Below are positions 46,840-56,669 of a stretch of 64,000 bases of DNA, one piece after another. The stretch lies in assembly GCA_013215505.1 (NCBI GenBank), contig JABSQZ010000026.1, positions 24,291 through 88,290 on the forward strand, written 5' to 3'. The position numbers and the translations under genes are program-made. The notes under the pieces are model-generated. The model saw nothing but the letters and a program-made list of their open reading frames with translations, ran no database searches and was not told where the DNA came from. Each line of letters starts with the position of its first letter. Within the stretch, counting starts at the first letter, position 1. Origin of the DNA: Oceanospirillaceae bacterium (GTDB taxonomy: Bacteria; Pseudomonadota; Gammaproteobacteria; Pseudomonadales; Balneatricaceae).

Positions 46840-49812
46840 ATGAAGAAAATGTCGTTTGTATCTTTGGGTTGTCTGCTTAGCTCAGTTGTGGCATTTCCTG
46901 TATTCGCAGCTGAATTAAATATCCCTCCCTACCCGCTGCAGACAACCGGTTTTGTGCCCCCTAATGTGATGTTCTTGTTTGATACCTCTGGCAGTATGGG
47001 CTATGACTTAGGCGATAAGACTAAACTGCAAATAGCCAAAGAAGTCGCCATTGATATTATTGAAGAAACATCGGATGTACGTTTTTGTCTCGCCAGATTT
47101 AATAATAATGATGGTGGCAGGATAGTCACCCCTTGCATAATTCCACCCGCTGATCCTGATGATGGGATTATTGAGGATATTAATGATCTGGGAGCGGATG
47201 ACTGGACACCCCTGGCAGAAGCTTATTATGAAGTGGTCGGCTACTTCCGCAATGGCGGCTCAATATATAATGCGGACACAGAGGGGCGAGAGAGTCCGAT
47301 TCAATACCGCTGCCAGAAAAATTTTGCCATTGTGCTTACCGATGGTGTGCCTTATTTTGATACAAACTTCCCCGGTTTAGATGCCAAAGTACCCGATCGA
47401 ACTATTGTCTACGGCGATTACGACGGGGAGGATAATGACGGAGACTTAGATAACGGTGACTATTGGCAGCGTTATCGGTTTTTAGATGACATAGCCAAAT
47501 TTGCTTATGAATCTGATCTGCGTAGCACCGGCACAGATCTGGCAGATAAAAGCTTTAACGACAGTTTGTTTGCGAAACAGAATTTATCGACTTACACAGT
47601 AGGCTTTGCTTTAGATGACACTGATGCCTTAAACATGTTGCGCGATGCCGCTGAAAAAGACGGTTACGGCCACGGCAAATATTTTAATGCGCAATCCGCT
47701 GATGATCTAAAATATTCATTTAGTAATGCACTGACACAAATCACTAAAACAAGTCAATCGGTAGCAGCTTCCAGTGCTAACTCCGGGGAGTTGTCGGCCG
47801 GATCAATGCTCTACCAATCCCGCTACATCGCCAGTGTATGGGAGGGAGAGGTTCTGGCTTTGCCTATTTCACCTGAAACCCTGACGGTCGCTGATTCTCC
47901 GGCTTGGCGCGCGTCTTTGCTATTGCAGACCAAAGGCTACAGCAACCGACGTATTTTCACTGGTCATACCGCAGATGCTGATCACGATGGTTCAGTGTTT
48001 AAGAAAGCAGCTTTTACCGGCGCTCAGAAAAATGAATATTTCGGCTTAGATAATATCGATTTCTCCAACAGCAGGAATATGATCCAGTATATTAAAGGAA
48101 GAGCTTTCGACGCACACTTTAGAGAAAGAGCATCTATTCTGGGTGATATCGTCAACTCTAAGCCGATCTATGTAGGTAAACCTGATGGCCATTCTAAGTT
48201 TTTATCCCAGGCGGTTACCAGTGATGCCAGTCTAATCACCTCTTATGCCAGTTTTGTAGAGGATCAGGCTAGTCGTAAAAATATGATTTATGTCGGTGCT
48301 AACGACGGCATGCTGCACGCTTTTAACGCGGACACTGGCAACGAGCAGTATGCTTATATCCCCACCCTGGTAATCCCGCAGCTGAAGGAGTTGGCAAAAA
48401 AAGACTACCAGCACAGATTTTATGTGGACGGCACAGTCACCGTTGAAAATGTCTATTTTGATGGACAGTGGCGCAGTATTTTAGTCGGCGGTCTGGGCCG
48501 GGGTGGCAAAGGGTTGTACGCCTTGGATGTTACCGATACCGACCCGGAAAAGAACGATACGGCGGGGCGGTTATTGTATCAGTGGGAATTTTCGCATGAA
48601 GATTTAGGTTATAGCTACAGCCAGCCGCAGATAATGCGCTTAAACGACGGCAACTTTTATGTAGTGGTGGGAAATGGCTACAATAGCGCCTCTGCCGATG
48701 GGGATGCGCTACTGTTTCTGCTAAACATCCAGACAGGAGCTGTGATACAAAGCATCTCGACTCAGGTCGGGCGCCGTGAAAATCCGGACAGTGCTAGCGC
48801 AAATAACCCTTTGGCCAGTGCCAACGGTTTGGCAGATGTTAGTGGTTACGATCAGAACAATGACGGCAAAGTTGACTTTGTCTATGCCGGCGACCTATTT
48901 GGCAATTTGTGGAAGTTTGATGTAACCAGCGAGTTTTCGGCCCATTGGGGGCAGGCTAGTCCGCTAAAACTGTTTACTGCCTGTTCTGCGCATGTATGCA
49001 CCAACATGGCCGATGATAACAGCAATAATCATCAACCCATCACAGTCAAGGTAGAAGTTCAAAAGTTAGATGACGACTCTCTGATGTTGTATTTTGGCAC
49101 CGGACGGTTATTGGAAACTAAAGACCTGGATGTCGCACAAATTCCACTGCAAAGTTTTTATGCAATTAAAGATACAAGCACCAGCCTAACCTCTCGCAGT
49201 CAGCTGCTAGCGCAATATATAACCCAACAAACAACTATTTCTTTTGGTGTGGAAAGCGTAAGTATTCGCATAAGCTCCAATAATGCAATCGGCAGTGAAT
49301 TGGGGTGGTATATGGATTTACATAAGCCAAGCTATACCACTGGCAGTACCTTGCCCACCTATACATTGCAGGGTGAGCAAGTGCTAGCACCAGCCAGCAT
49401 CCGCGATGACACTCTGTTTTTTGTTACTAGTGCACCAAATATCGGAGATCCTTGTTTGCCGTCTTCGACAAACTTTCTGATGCAGTTAAACGCAAAATCC
49501 GGCTCCCGATTAAACAAAGTGACCATAGATTTAAACGCTGATGGTGTGGTTGATGACAATGACGGTTACCAGGATACCGAGGGCAACACTATAGCGGCCT
49601 CGGGTTTTGCTGTGCGTGGTGGTCAAACTCCTACTTTTGTTAAAATCCCGGGAACAGACGGCAATGCGTCCAATCAAGAGCTGATTATTATTAATCACGA
49701 CAATGTGAACGAACAGGCGGGTGAAGGTTTTGCCAAAGTATATCTGTATGACAAAGGTGGTGATGTTGTCCCGGGCAAACGTTTATCCTGGCGACAAATT
49801 CGCTCAGATTAA
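46840..49812 (+). CDS. pilY1: PilY1-type pilus-tip adhesin with MIDAS (copy b)
   Basis: AAGGAAG precedes the ATG at 46840; upstream in-frame codons are rejected. The 990-residue protein has a signal peptide (about residues 1-24, VVAFPVFAAE). A von Willebrand A domain carries the MIDAS: DTSGSM (48-53), DWTPLAEAYY with the threonine, and VLTDGVPYFD. Metal-bound VWA domains in PilY1 respond to surface contact and force. The C-terminal propeller has YVGANDGMLHAFNADTGNEQ, VGGLGRGGKGLYALDV and the calcium-type loop DQNNDGKVD. It ends GKRLSWRQIRSD. It pairs with the small gene 10 bp downstream. It is much closer to copy c than to copy a. Confidence 0.93.
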   Translation: MKKMSFVSLGCLLSSVVAFPVFAAELNIPPYPLQTTGFVPPNVMFLFDTSGSMGYDLGDKTKLQIAKEVAIDIIEETSDVRFCLARFNNNDGGRIVTPCIIPPADPDDGIIEDINDLGADDWTPLAEAYYEVVGYFRNGGSIYNADTEGRESPIQYRCQKNFAIVLTDGVPYFDTNFPGLDAKVPDRTIVYGDYDGEDNDGDLDNGDYWQRYRFLDDIAKFAYESDLRSTGTDLADKSFNDSLFAKQNLSTYTVGFALDDTDALNMLRDAAEKDGYGHGKYFNAQSADDLKYSFSNALTQITKTSQSVAASSANSGELSAGSMLYQSRYIASVWEGEVLALPISPETLTVADSPAWRASLLLQTKGYSNRRIFTGHTADADHDGSVFKKAAFTGAQKNEYFGLDNIDFSNSRNMIQYIKGRAFDAHFRERASILGDIVNSKPIYVGKPDGHSKFLSQAVTSDASLITSYASFVEDQASRKNMIYVGANDGMLHAFNADTGNEQYAYIPTLVIPQLKELAKKDYQHRFYVDGTVTVENVYFDGQWRSILVGGLGRGGKGLYALDVTDTDPEKNDTAGRLLYQWEFSHEDLGYSYSQPQIMRLNDGNFYVVVGNGYNSASADGDALLFLLNIQTGAVIQSISTQVGRRENPDSASANNPLASANGLADVSGYDQNNDGKVDFVYAGDLFGNLWKFDVTSEFSAHWGQASPLKLFTACSAHVCTNMADDNSNNHQPITVKVEVQKLDDDSLMLYFGTGRLLETKDLDVAQIPLQSFYAIKDTSTSLTSRSQLLAQYITQQTTISFGVESVSIRISSNNAIGSELGWYMDLHKPSYTTGSTLPTYTLQGEQVLAPASIRDDTLFFVTSAPNIGDPCLPSSTNFLMQLNAKSGSRLNKVTIDLNADGVVDDNDGYQDTEGNTIAASGFAVRGGQTPTFVKIPGTDGNASNQELIIINHDNVNEQAGEGFAKVYLYDKGGDVVPGKRLSWRQIRSD

Positions 49813-49821
49813 GGAATAGGT

Positions 49822-50112
49822 ATGATTAAATATATAGGGGTACTGTTATTAGCTTGTTTGGCATATTTACCCGCTGCAGCAACGGCTGCAGAGCGGGGAG
49901 CCATTAGCAATATTGATTTTACCCAGCGCCAATTCACACTGGCGGGAAAGCGTTATGTTGTGCCAGCACAGATTCGTGTCGCTGTGCTGGGCATTGATAC
50001 TCACAGTTCGGATTTTTCTACTTTAACTGAAGGTTTTTATGTGCAGCTGCGCTACGTTCGAGGTAAAAAAAATTCACGTAGAGTGATTGAGTTAAAACTA
50101 ATCCCTCAATAA
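49822..50112 (+). CDS. Small PilY2-like secreted protein (copy a)
   Basis: This 96-residue protein has a signal peptide (LLLACLAYLPAAATAAE) and a small beta-rich domain (ISNIDFTQRQFTLAGKRYVVP ... FSTLTEGFYVQLRY in parts). It lies directly after pilY1b, as pilY2 does in P. aeruginosa, where PilY2 (115 aa) supports fimbrial function. Sequence similarity to P. aeruginosa PilY2 is weak by eye; position, size and the paralogue after pilY1c support the name. AAGGAATAGG precedes the ATG. Confidence 0.72.
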   Translation: MIKYIGVLLLACLAYLPAAATAAERGAISNIDFTQRQFTLAGKRYVVPAQIRVAVLGIDTHSSDFSTLTEGFYVQLRYVRGKKNSRRVIELKLIPQ

Positions 50113-50667
50113 TTTTCGGCCAACCTAAAGTATAGTAAAGGACTATGCTCGTTAAACTTCCCGCCATGCTGCAAAAAGTTTGCAGCGCTGGCTATTTTCC
50201 TTTGTTGACAAATTGTCCAGCCGTTTAAACGTTGCCAGTGGCGTCAGTATTCGCTATTCTTAAATTCAGCGTTGATCATGCAATAGCAGTAACCAAACAT
50301 TTACTGGTCTATCTTTTGGCGTCTGGGTAACTTGCTTGAATAATTAGTCATAAAGTTTATAGTTTTTATCGCGATGTTGTTCTCGTCGTATCCGCACTTA
50401 TCTGCTGGACCTCTTCCGGGCTAAAAAAATACTTTTGTCCGTCGTTATTCTATTCTCTCGATGCATTCGCATAAGCTGTTTTTCGCTTGTTAAAAGTCGA
50501 CAATTATTTGACCTTAGCCAAGTCTGTACTAAAGTTTATGCAGTGATAATGAATGATACAGAACTGTATCTGAACAACAGTTGTTCCCATCTAACTATTT
50601 GATATTTATTAATTTGATAGTTTTTCGGTGGGTCAAAGTGACTGCTAGCAGTCGGTGTGTAGAGCTT
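50113..50667. promoter_or_regulatory. Intergenic region before set B with two adjacent palindromes
   Basis: No gene is seen. GATACAG-AA-CTGTATC (50555-50570) and AACAAC-A-GTTGTT (50573-50585) are perfect dyads placed side by side about 85 bases before the fimU2 start. They are good candidates for regulator binding at a set B promoter. Confidence 0.45.
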
Positions 50668-51147
50668 ATGGTTAGGCAAACGGGATTTACATTAGTTGAA
50701 TTGATGGTGGCAGTGTCAGTGACTTTGCTGTTGCTGACCGTTGCCGTGCCAAACTTTAACGCCACTATTATCAATATGCGTGGCAGTGCTGTGGCCGACT
50801 CGCTGGTGGTGGCATTAAATTTTAGCCGCTCGGAGGCGATATCCCGCAACGAACGCATCACTTTGTGCGCGAGCTCCGATGGTGTGAATTGCGTCGCCAG
50901 CACTAATTGGAACAGCGGTTGGCTGGTTCAGCGAGTGTCGGACAATTCCGTTATTCGCTACTGGGAAATTACCACGACTGGCGCCGTCATCAGTAATACC
51001 ATTAACAGCATTACCTATAATGCCGCTGGAAATGTACTAGTCGCCAGTACCTTAAATACTTCTATCAATAATTGTTCCGGGTTACAGGAAAGGCAAATCA
51101 GCGTGGCCCTCTCTGGGGTAATTATAGTGAGTAGGGTGGCATGCTAA
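50668..51147 (+). CDS. fimU: Minor pilin FimU/FimT-like (set B)
   Basis: From ATG 50668 the 159-residue prepilin begins MVRQTG, then FTLVELMVAVSVTLLLLTVAVPNF. The GspH-type domain has ADSLVVALNFSRSEAISRNERITLC and NWNSGWLVQ. It is a clear paralogue of the set A protein at 37371 but about 30 residues shorter in the middle. An upstream extension in frame lacks a ribosome site. It overlaps the next gene by seven bases. Confidence 0.92.
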   Translation: MVRQTGFTLVELMVAVSVTLLLLTVAVPNFNATIINMRGSAVADSLVVALNFSRSEAISRNERITLCASSDGVNCVASTNWNSGWLVQRVSDNSVIRYWEITTTGAVISNTINSITYNAAGNVLVASTLNTSINNCSGLQERQISVALSGVIIVSRVAC

Positions 51148-51641
51148 ATTCTAATCGGTTTGGTTGCCTGCAGTGTGGCTCTGGCTTAATAGAAATTTTA
51201 GTGACGGTGTTAGTGGTCTCTGTGGGCCTGTTGGGCATGGCGTCTTTACAATTAAAATCAATGAGCTTAAATCACACTGCCTATCAACGGTTACAAGCTG
51301 TGAATTTGGCCTATGAGATGGCCGACAGCATTTTTGTTAACAGTACCGAAGCTGCAGCGGGTGAATATACTTTAACCTTAGCCGATAACAGCAGTAACGC
51401 CAGTGACAATACCAGTGTGGCCTTTAGTGATGTTACAGAGTGGATTGCGGCGGCCTCACGCAGACTTCCCGCCGGGGATATAGCTATAGATGCACCGCAG
51501 GTCATGGCAGCCGCCGCCAATGTGGCTGTGTATAAAATTACCGTTTGTTGGTTGGATAAAAACGCCAATTTGGCTCTGCCCAACGATTGTGGTGCCGCTG
51601 ATCGGGGCCTGTTTAGTTTCAGTGCCAGCAGTAGATTATGA
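51141..51641 (+). CDS. pilV: Minor pilin PilV-like (set B)
   Basis: This 166-residue prepilin has the helix SGLIEILVTVLVVSVGLLGMASLQLKS after leader MLNSNRFGCLQCG, and SLNHTAYQRLQAVNLAYEMAD. It is strongly similar to set A PilV in the first 70 residues and then diverges. It overlaps fimU2 and pilW2, which indicates a tight operon. Confidence 0.93.
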   Translation: MLNSNRFGCLQCGSGLIEILVTVLVVSVGLLGMASLQLKSMSLNHTAYQRLQAVNLAYEMADSIFVNSTEAAAGEYTLTLADNSSNASDNTSVAFSDVTEWIAAASRRLPAGDIAIDAPQVMAAAANVAVYKITVCWLDKNANLALPNDCGAADRGLFSFSASSRL

Positions 51642-52414
51642 ATATACGGCTTAACGTTTTTCTATCCGGGATAAGCCATAGTAAATACCAACACGGATTT
51701 TCGCTGATAGAGTTGATGATTTCAATGTTGTTGGGGGTTTTTCTAATCGGTGGTCTGATCAGTGTTTTTATCGCATCAAGCCAAAATTATCGAGTCCAAC
51801 AAGCCTTAACTCAAGTTCAAGATAAAGGCCGCTTTGCAGTAAAGAAGATGCGTGAAGACGTACAGCAAGCGGGGTTTGACATCGTATTTGCAGATGTCGC
51901 TGTCCAGTATTTTCCAGTGGCAGGTGCCGGAAGTTGTGCGCTTGGCCTGGCCGTTTTTGAAACTTATTGGACCGAGGGAGCCGTGGATAAAAGGCGCTGC
52001 TACTATCTGGAAAACAATCAGCTAAAACGCAATGAAACTGACGATTTAGCCGTTCCTGTTGCGGCGAATGCGATTGTCATTATTGATGGCATCACTCAAT
52101 TAGATTTCACTTTTGCCATAGATCTGGACGGAGGTGGTCTGGATAAAGTGGCGGGAGTTACTTATTTAACGGCTGCAGATTTGATTGTAGGTAATGGCGG
52201 CACCCCGGCAACTACAGCCACATGGCAATCAGTGCGGGCGGTGCGGGTGGAGATGATTGTGGTCAGTGACACCGGTAATGTCACTACGGCCGAGCAAGTG
52301 TTAGTCAATCCATTTGGTAAAAATCCAGCGGTTAATTTTAATGCCCCCGCCGACGATTTACGCTTATACCAGGCATTTAGTGCCACATATGCATTGAGGA
52401 ATCGTATTGAATGA
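51638..52414 (+). CDS. pilW: Minor pilin PilW-like (set B)
   Basis: This 258-residue prepilin has a longer leader (MNIRLNVFLSGISHSKYQHG) before FSLIELMISMLLGVFLIGGLI. VQQALTQVQDKGRFAVKKMREDVQQAGF (in parts) matches set A. It ends LYQAFSATYALRNRIE, the same type of ending as set A. Four-base overlaps on both sides show coupling. Confidence 0.93.
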   Translation: MNIRLNVFLSGISHSKYQHGFSLIELMISMLLGVFLIGGLISVFIASSQNYRVQQALTQVQDKGRFAVKKMREDVQQAGFDIVFADVAVQYFPVAGAGSCALGLAVFETYWTEGAVDKRRCYYLENNQLKRNETDDLAVPVAANAIVIIDGITQLDFTFAIDLDGGGLDKVAGVTYLTAADLIVGNGGTPATTATWQSVRAVRVEMIVVSDTGNVTTAEQVLVNPFGKNPAVNFNAPADDLRLYQAFSATYALRNRIE

Positions 52415-52914
52415 ACCACAGTAAAGCACACCAGCAGTGCGGTGCAGCGTTAATTATAGGGTTAATCTTTCTATTGTTGATGTCGATAATGGCTCTGTCA
52501 TCACTACAAGATGTGACAATTCAAGAGCGTATCGGTGGTAATAGTGTCGATAATTATCGCGCCTTTCAATCTGCAGAAGTCGCTCTGGCTAGCGCCGAGC
52601 AGGCGACCGGCGGCGTTAATTTTGACTACGACTTTGTCCGGGCTTTAACGCCAGGCAATGGCTGGGTGCCAATGAGCAATGCAGAACTCTTATTAGAGAC
52701 AAATTGGGTTTGTGATGATAGTTCATTAAAGGATGGCACCCTTGCCAATGAAAAAAAGCTCTGTGTTCAGTCAGTGACCCTTAAAGATCCTAACGTCACT
52801 AAAATCCCCAAAGTGAAGTACGAGCAATTTGACAGTGACAGTTTTAGAATCACCGTTTGGGCCGAGGGAGTAGGTAGGTCGAGGGTCGTTTTACAGTCTA
52901 TCTATGTGCGTTAA
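52411..52914 (+). CDS. pilX: Minor pilin PilX-like (set B)
   Basis: This 167-residue protein shares CGAALIIGLIFLLLMSIMALSSLQ and VTIQERIGGNSVDNYRAFQSAEVALASAE (in parts) with set A PilX, and the ending RITVWAEGVGRSRVVLQS. As in other PilX proteins, Glu5 is absent. It is followed at 97 bp by pilY1c, the arrangement that set A probably had before its expansion. Confidence 0.93.
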   Translation: MNHSKAHQQCGAALIIGLIFLLLMSIMALSSLQDVTIQERIGGNSVDNYRAFQSAEVALASAEQATGGVNFDYDFVRALTPGNGWVPMSNAELLLETNWVCDDSSLKDGTLANEKKLCVQSVTLKDPNVTKIPKVKYEQFDSDSFRITVWAEGVGRSRVVLQSIYVR

Positions 52915-53011
52915 AGGTTGGAAATAAGTGATAGCTTATAGTGTATTGGCAGATCGATAGCTGTATGCCAAATGCTCTTAGCAAGATAAAGAGATCAGTG
53001 AGGAAATACTC

Positions 53012-56000
53012 ATGAAAAGTCTTCAGTATCGAAGCATAGCGGTAGCGTTAGTTAGCTGCTCTTTAGTGTTTAATGTTAACGCCGATGAGCTGGACCTGCC
53101 TCAATATCCGTTGCAGACCACAGGTTTCGTCGAACCCAATGTGCTGTTCCTGATAGATAATTCAGGCAGCATGAACACTGTTGACTCTGGCACTAGTGAC
53201 AGTCGCTTAACCATTGCTAAAGAAGTGGCCAACGACATCATCAAAGAAACCTCAGACGTGCGGTTTTGTCTGGGAAAGTTTAACTTTAACGATGGCGGGC
53301 AAGTGGTGACTGAGTGTAAGTTGCCTACTATTATGCCCAGCTCCACTGAAACTTATATCGAAAACGCGATCAACGCTTTAACCGGAAGTACCTGGACGCC
53401 ACTGGCCGAGGCCTACTATGAAATGGTCGGTTACTTTCGAGACGGTAAATCCATTTATAACACCGACACCCCGGGCCGTGTCAGTCCTATTCAGTATCGC
53501 TGTCAGAAAAATTTTGCCATAGTGCTTACTGATGGTGTTCCCTACTACGATTCGAGTTTCCCGGGATTAGATGACGAAGTGCCCAATAGCACTATCGTCT
53601 ACGGCGATTACGATGGGGTGGCCAACGATGGCGACTTAAATAATGGCGACTCCTACAAACGCTATTTGTTTTTAGACGATATTGCTAAATTTGCCTACGA
53701 GACCGATCTGCGTACCACGGGTAATGATCTGGCGGGCAAAAGCTATAACGACATATTATTTGCGCAGCAAAATTTAATCACATACACGGTGGGTTTTACC
53801 TTAAGTGACACCGATGCCCTGAATATGTTGCAAGATGCAGCGGAAAAGGACGGTTATGGTCACGGCAAATATTATCAGGCCGATACTTCAGATGAACTCA
53901 AAGAATCCTTTGACCAGGCCCTGACTAAAATTACCGATACCAGTCAGTCTGTGGCAACCGCCAGTGCCAATACCAGCGACTTAGTTGCCGGTGCCAAGTT
54001 ATATCAATCACGCTACACAGCATCAGATTGGACCGGTGAGTTAATAGCTCTGCAGATTGATGAGACCACCGCTCAGGCCAACAACACCCCTGTGTGGTCC
54101 GCCCCGGTGAACTTGAATTTGTCGCAGAGGGTCATTTATACCGGACACAACAATGGCAGTCTATTTCAGACCAGCAGCTTTAGCAGTGCTGAGATCACTA
54201 GCTGGTTTAACGGTGAAAGTGACATGATAGATTATCTGCGAGGTTATACCGACAGTAATTACCGCCCCAGGGTGCTGCCGATGGGCGATATTATTAACTC
54301 TACCCCGGTATATGTAGAGGCACCTGCAGCCGATGCCTATGACGATGCTGATTTTGGTCCAGACTACTCAGACTTTTACGATACTCATAAAAATCGCCAG
54401 CCGATGATCTACCTCGGTGCCAACGATGGTATGTTACATGGGTTTGATGCTGATACCGGTGAGGAAAAAATCGCTTTTATTCCAAGTTTGATGATCCCCT
54501 ATCTTAAAGAGCTTACTGACGTAGATTATAGCCACAGGTTTTATGTCGATGGGTCCCCCGCAGTACGGGAGGTTTTTTCCAATGATAAATGGTTGACCTT
54601 ACTGGTGGGAGGATTTGGCCGCGGCGGGCAGGGGTTATATGCTCTGGATGTTACCGATCCCAATTTTGCCAAAACCAATACCGATGCAGTGGCGACTTTC
54701 CAATGGGAATTCAGTGATAGCGATGATGCCGATTTAGGTTTTACTTACAGTGCACCGCAAATAATGCGTTTAAATGACGGTAACTTTTATGTGGTAGTTG
54801 CCAATGGCTATAACAATACTACGGCGAGTAATACTGACGATAGCCAATTAAGTGCTACCGGCAATGCGGTGCTGTATCTGTTAAACGTCACTACTGGCGC
54901 AATAGTCAAGAAGCTGTCAACAGGGGTGGGAATGGTCGACCCGACTAATAACTCCCAAGCCAATGGTTTGGCTGCGCCCTCGGGGTTAGATACCAACAAA
55001 GATGGCAAGATGGACTATGTCTACGCGGGGGACTTGTTTGGTAACTTGTGGCGGTTCGATTTAAGCTCCGCGGATCCTGCCAACTGGGGGGCCGATGGTG
55101 ATGGCAACACTGATAACAATCCACTGTTGTTGTTTAGCGCTAAAGACGCTACCGGTAAGGCACAACCTATCACTGCGCAAGTAGAGGTAGCTAAGTTGCC
55201 CAATGATGAGCTGATGATCTATTTTGGCACCGGAAAATATCTGGAAGCACAAGATACTTATGCCGTTAATATCTCCCTGCAGACATTTTATGCAGTTATG
55301 GATAAAGGCCAATTAGTCACAGGTCGCAGTCAGCTGCTTGAGCAAAGTATTGTCTATCATGGTGATGTTGAATTTACCCCCTATGGTGGCAGCACTATTA
55401 ATCGTGAGGTACGTATCACCAGCAACAACAGTTACACAGGTTCTGAAAAAGGCTGGTACATGGATCTCCATCAGCCGACTTACGGCAATGACGATATCGT
55501 TACCGACACGCAAAATTCAGTCGTGTATGTAGAAAGTGGTGAACAGGTAATTGTCTCTGCTATCTATCGGGACAGCACTGATGGAACAGTGTCGAGAAAT
55601 GAAGGGCGAATATTTTTTGTCACAGATCAACCTAATAACGCGGATCCATGTCTGCCCTCCTCAAAAAATTATCTGATGAGTTTAGACGCGGCAACTGGCG
55701 CGAGATTAAGCTTTATCTCAGTAGACATTAACTCAGATAACAAAATTGATGTTAATGACGGGGTGGATACCGGAAATACTGATTCCTTTGGCAACACCAT
55801 CAGGGCATCTACTTCTGGATTTCAAATTGCCAGCCGACAGTCACCTACTTTTTATAAGGCGACTGATGATGAAGGTAAAAAGACCGGCAGAGAATACATG
55901 TTAATAAGTAACGCCAGTGTATCCAAAGATGGTACAGGTGAGTATGCCGATACTATTGCGGTGGATGCTTTCACTGAAGCGATTCCGGGCAAACGCAGCT

Positions 56001-56026
56001 CCTGGCGGGAGATACGCGCTGATTAA
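53012..56026 (+). CDS. pilY1: PilY1-type pilus-tip adhesin with MIDAS (copy c)
   Basis: This 1004-residue protein has a signal peptide (residues about 1-24, FNVNADE) and a VWA domain with MIDAS DNSGSM (49-54), TWTPLAEAYY and VLTDGVPYYD. It is close to copy b along its length: YPLQTTGF, VRFCL, YRCQKNFAIV, DALNMLQDAAEKDGYGHGKY. The propeller contains YLGANDGMLHGFDADTGEE and DTNKDGKMD, with a further Ca-type loop DINSDNKIDVNDG near the C-terminus. It ends GKRSSWREIRAD. GTGAGGAAATACTC precedes the ATG. Confidence 0.93.
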   Translation: MKSLQYRSIAVALVSCSLVFNVNADELDLPQYPLQTTGFVEPNVLFLIDNSGSMNTVDSGTSDSRLTIAKEVANDIIKETSDVRFCLGKFNFNDGGQVVTECKLPTIMPSSTETYIENAINALTGSTWTPLAEAYYEMVGYFRDGKSIYNTDTPGRVSPIQYRCQKNFAIVLTDGVPYYDSSFPGLDDEVPNSTIVYGDYDGVANDGDLNNGDSYKRYLFLDDIAKFAYETDLRTTGNDLAGKSYNDILFAQQNLITYTVGFTLSDTDALNMLQDAAEKDGYGHGKYYQADTSDELKESFDQALTKITDTSQSVATASANTSDLVAGAKLYQSRYTASDWTGELIALQIDETTAQANNTPVWSAPVNLNLSQRVIYTGHNNGSLFQTSSFSSAEITSWFNGESDMIDYLRGYTDSNYRPRVLPMGDIINSTPVYVEAPAADAYDDADFGPDYSDFYDTHKNRQPMIYLGANDGMLHGFDADTGEEKIAFIPSLMIPYLKELTDVDYSHRFYVDGSPAVREVFSNDKWLTLLVGGFGRGGQGLYALDVTDPNFAKTNTDAVATFQWEFSDSDDADLGFTYSAPQIMRLNDGNFYVVVANGYNNTTASNTDDSQLSATGNAVLYLLNVTTGAIVKKLSTGVGMVDPTNNSQANGLAAPSGLDTNKDGKMDYVYAGDLFGNLWRFDLSSADPANWGADGDGNTDNNPLLLFSAKDATGKAQPITAQVEVAKLPNDELMIYFGTGKYLEAQDTYAVNISLQTFYAVMDKGQLVTGRSQLLEQSIVYHGDVEFTPYGGSTINREVRITSNNSYTGSEKGWYMDLHQPTYGNDDIVTDTQNSVVYVESGEQVIVSAIYRDSTDGTVSRNEGRIFFVTDQPNNADPCLPSSKNYLMSLDAATGARLSFISVDINSDNKIDVNDGVDTGNTDSFGNTIRASTSGFQIASRQSPTFYKATDDEGKKTGREYMLISNASVSKDGTGEYADTIAVDAFTEAIPGKRSSWREIRAD

Positions 56027-56056
56027 CAGCTAATACTATGTAAAAGGTATAAAGTG

Positions 56057-56350
56057 ATGAATAAAATAATGACCTGTCTACTCATGCTAATAGCGATATT
56101 GCTTTCGACTACGGTGCTTGCCGAGCCTGAAATTGGCAGAATTGAAAGTATAAACCTGCAATCGCGAGAGTTTAGTTTAGGTTCGAACCGCTATCAGGTG
56201 CCGCTGCAAATTCCGGTAAAAATTCTCGGTTTAGCATCAGAGCAAACGAATTTCTCGACTTTAGTGAATGGCTTATTGGTGCAAGTTCGCTATCTGGGCA
56301 GTAGCACTGAGGTTCGATCGGTGATTGAAATTAGCTTAGTTCCAGAATAG
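56057..56350 (+). CDS. Small PilY2-like secreted protein (copy b)
   Basis: From ATG 56057 (AAAAGG upstream; a GTG at 56054 adds one residue) this 97-residue protein has a signal peptide (LMLIAILLSTTVLAEPE) and the same compact domain as copy a: SINLQSREFSLGSNRYQVP and NFSTLVNGLLVQVRYLG. Both copies follow a MIDAS-type PilY1, which suggests that each pair works together. Confidence 0.72.
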   Translation: MNKIMTCLLMLIAILLSTTVLAEPEIGRIESINLQSREFSLGSNRYQVPLQIPVKILGLASEQTNFSTLVNGLLVQVRYLGSSTEVRSVIEISLVPE

Positions 56351-56669
56351 CAGGAGTTATAAACAGCCGGTTTTTTGGGAAGAATGTAGTTAAGTAGTTA
56401 TGTCCTCGGCGAGTGAGAAGCGTACCGGGCTAGGGCAATATTTCCAAGTTATCTGTTACTGCCTGTATTCAATCAATAGTGAAAAAGAGTTGCTATCAGA
56501 ACGAATCTAGATTAATTTAGATTAACGCAAAATGAATGGATTCGCTTTGCTGAACTATTCACTTTAGCTTCCAACAATTAATATTAGCTTCGCCACTTGA
56601 GTGTTCAGCTCTGTTTTCATCAGAGTGTGCCTGTGAGTTGATAGTATTATAGACACTATGTGAATACAG
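56351..56669. other. Intergenic before set C
   Basis: No gene is recognised. AGATTAATTTAGATTAACG near 56508-56526 is a short direct repeat of TAGATTAA. The promoter of set C probably lies here. Confidence 0.4.
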
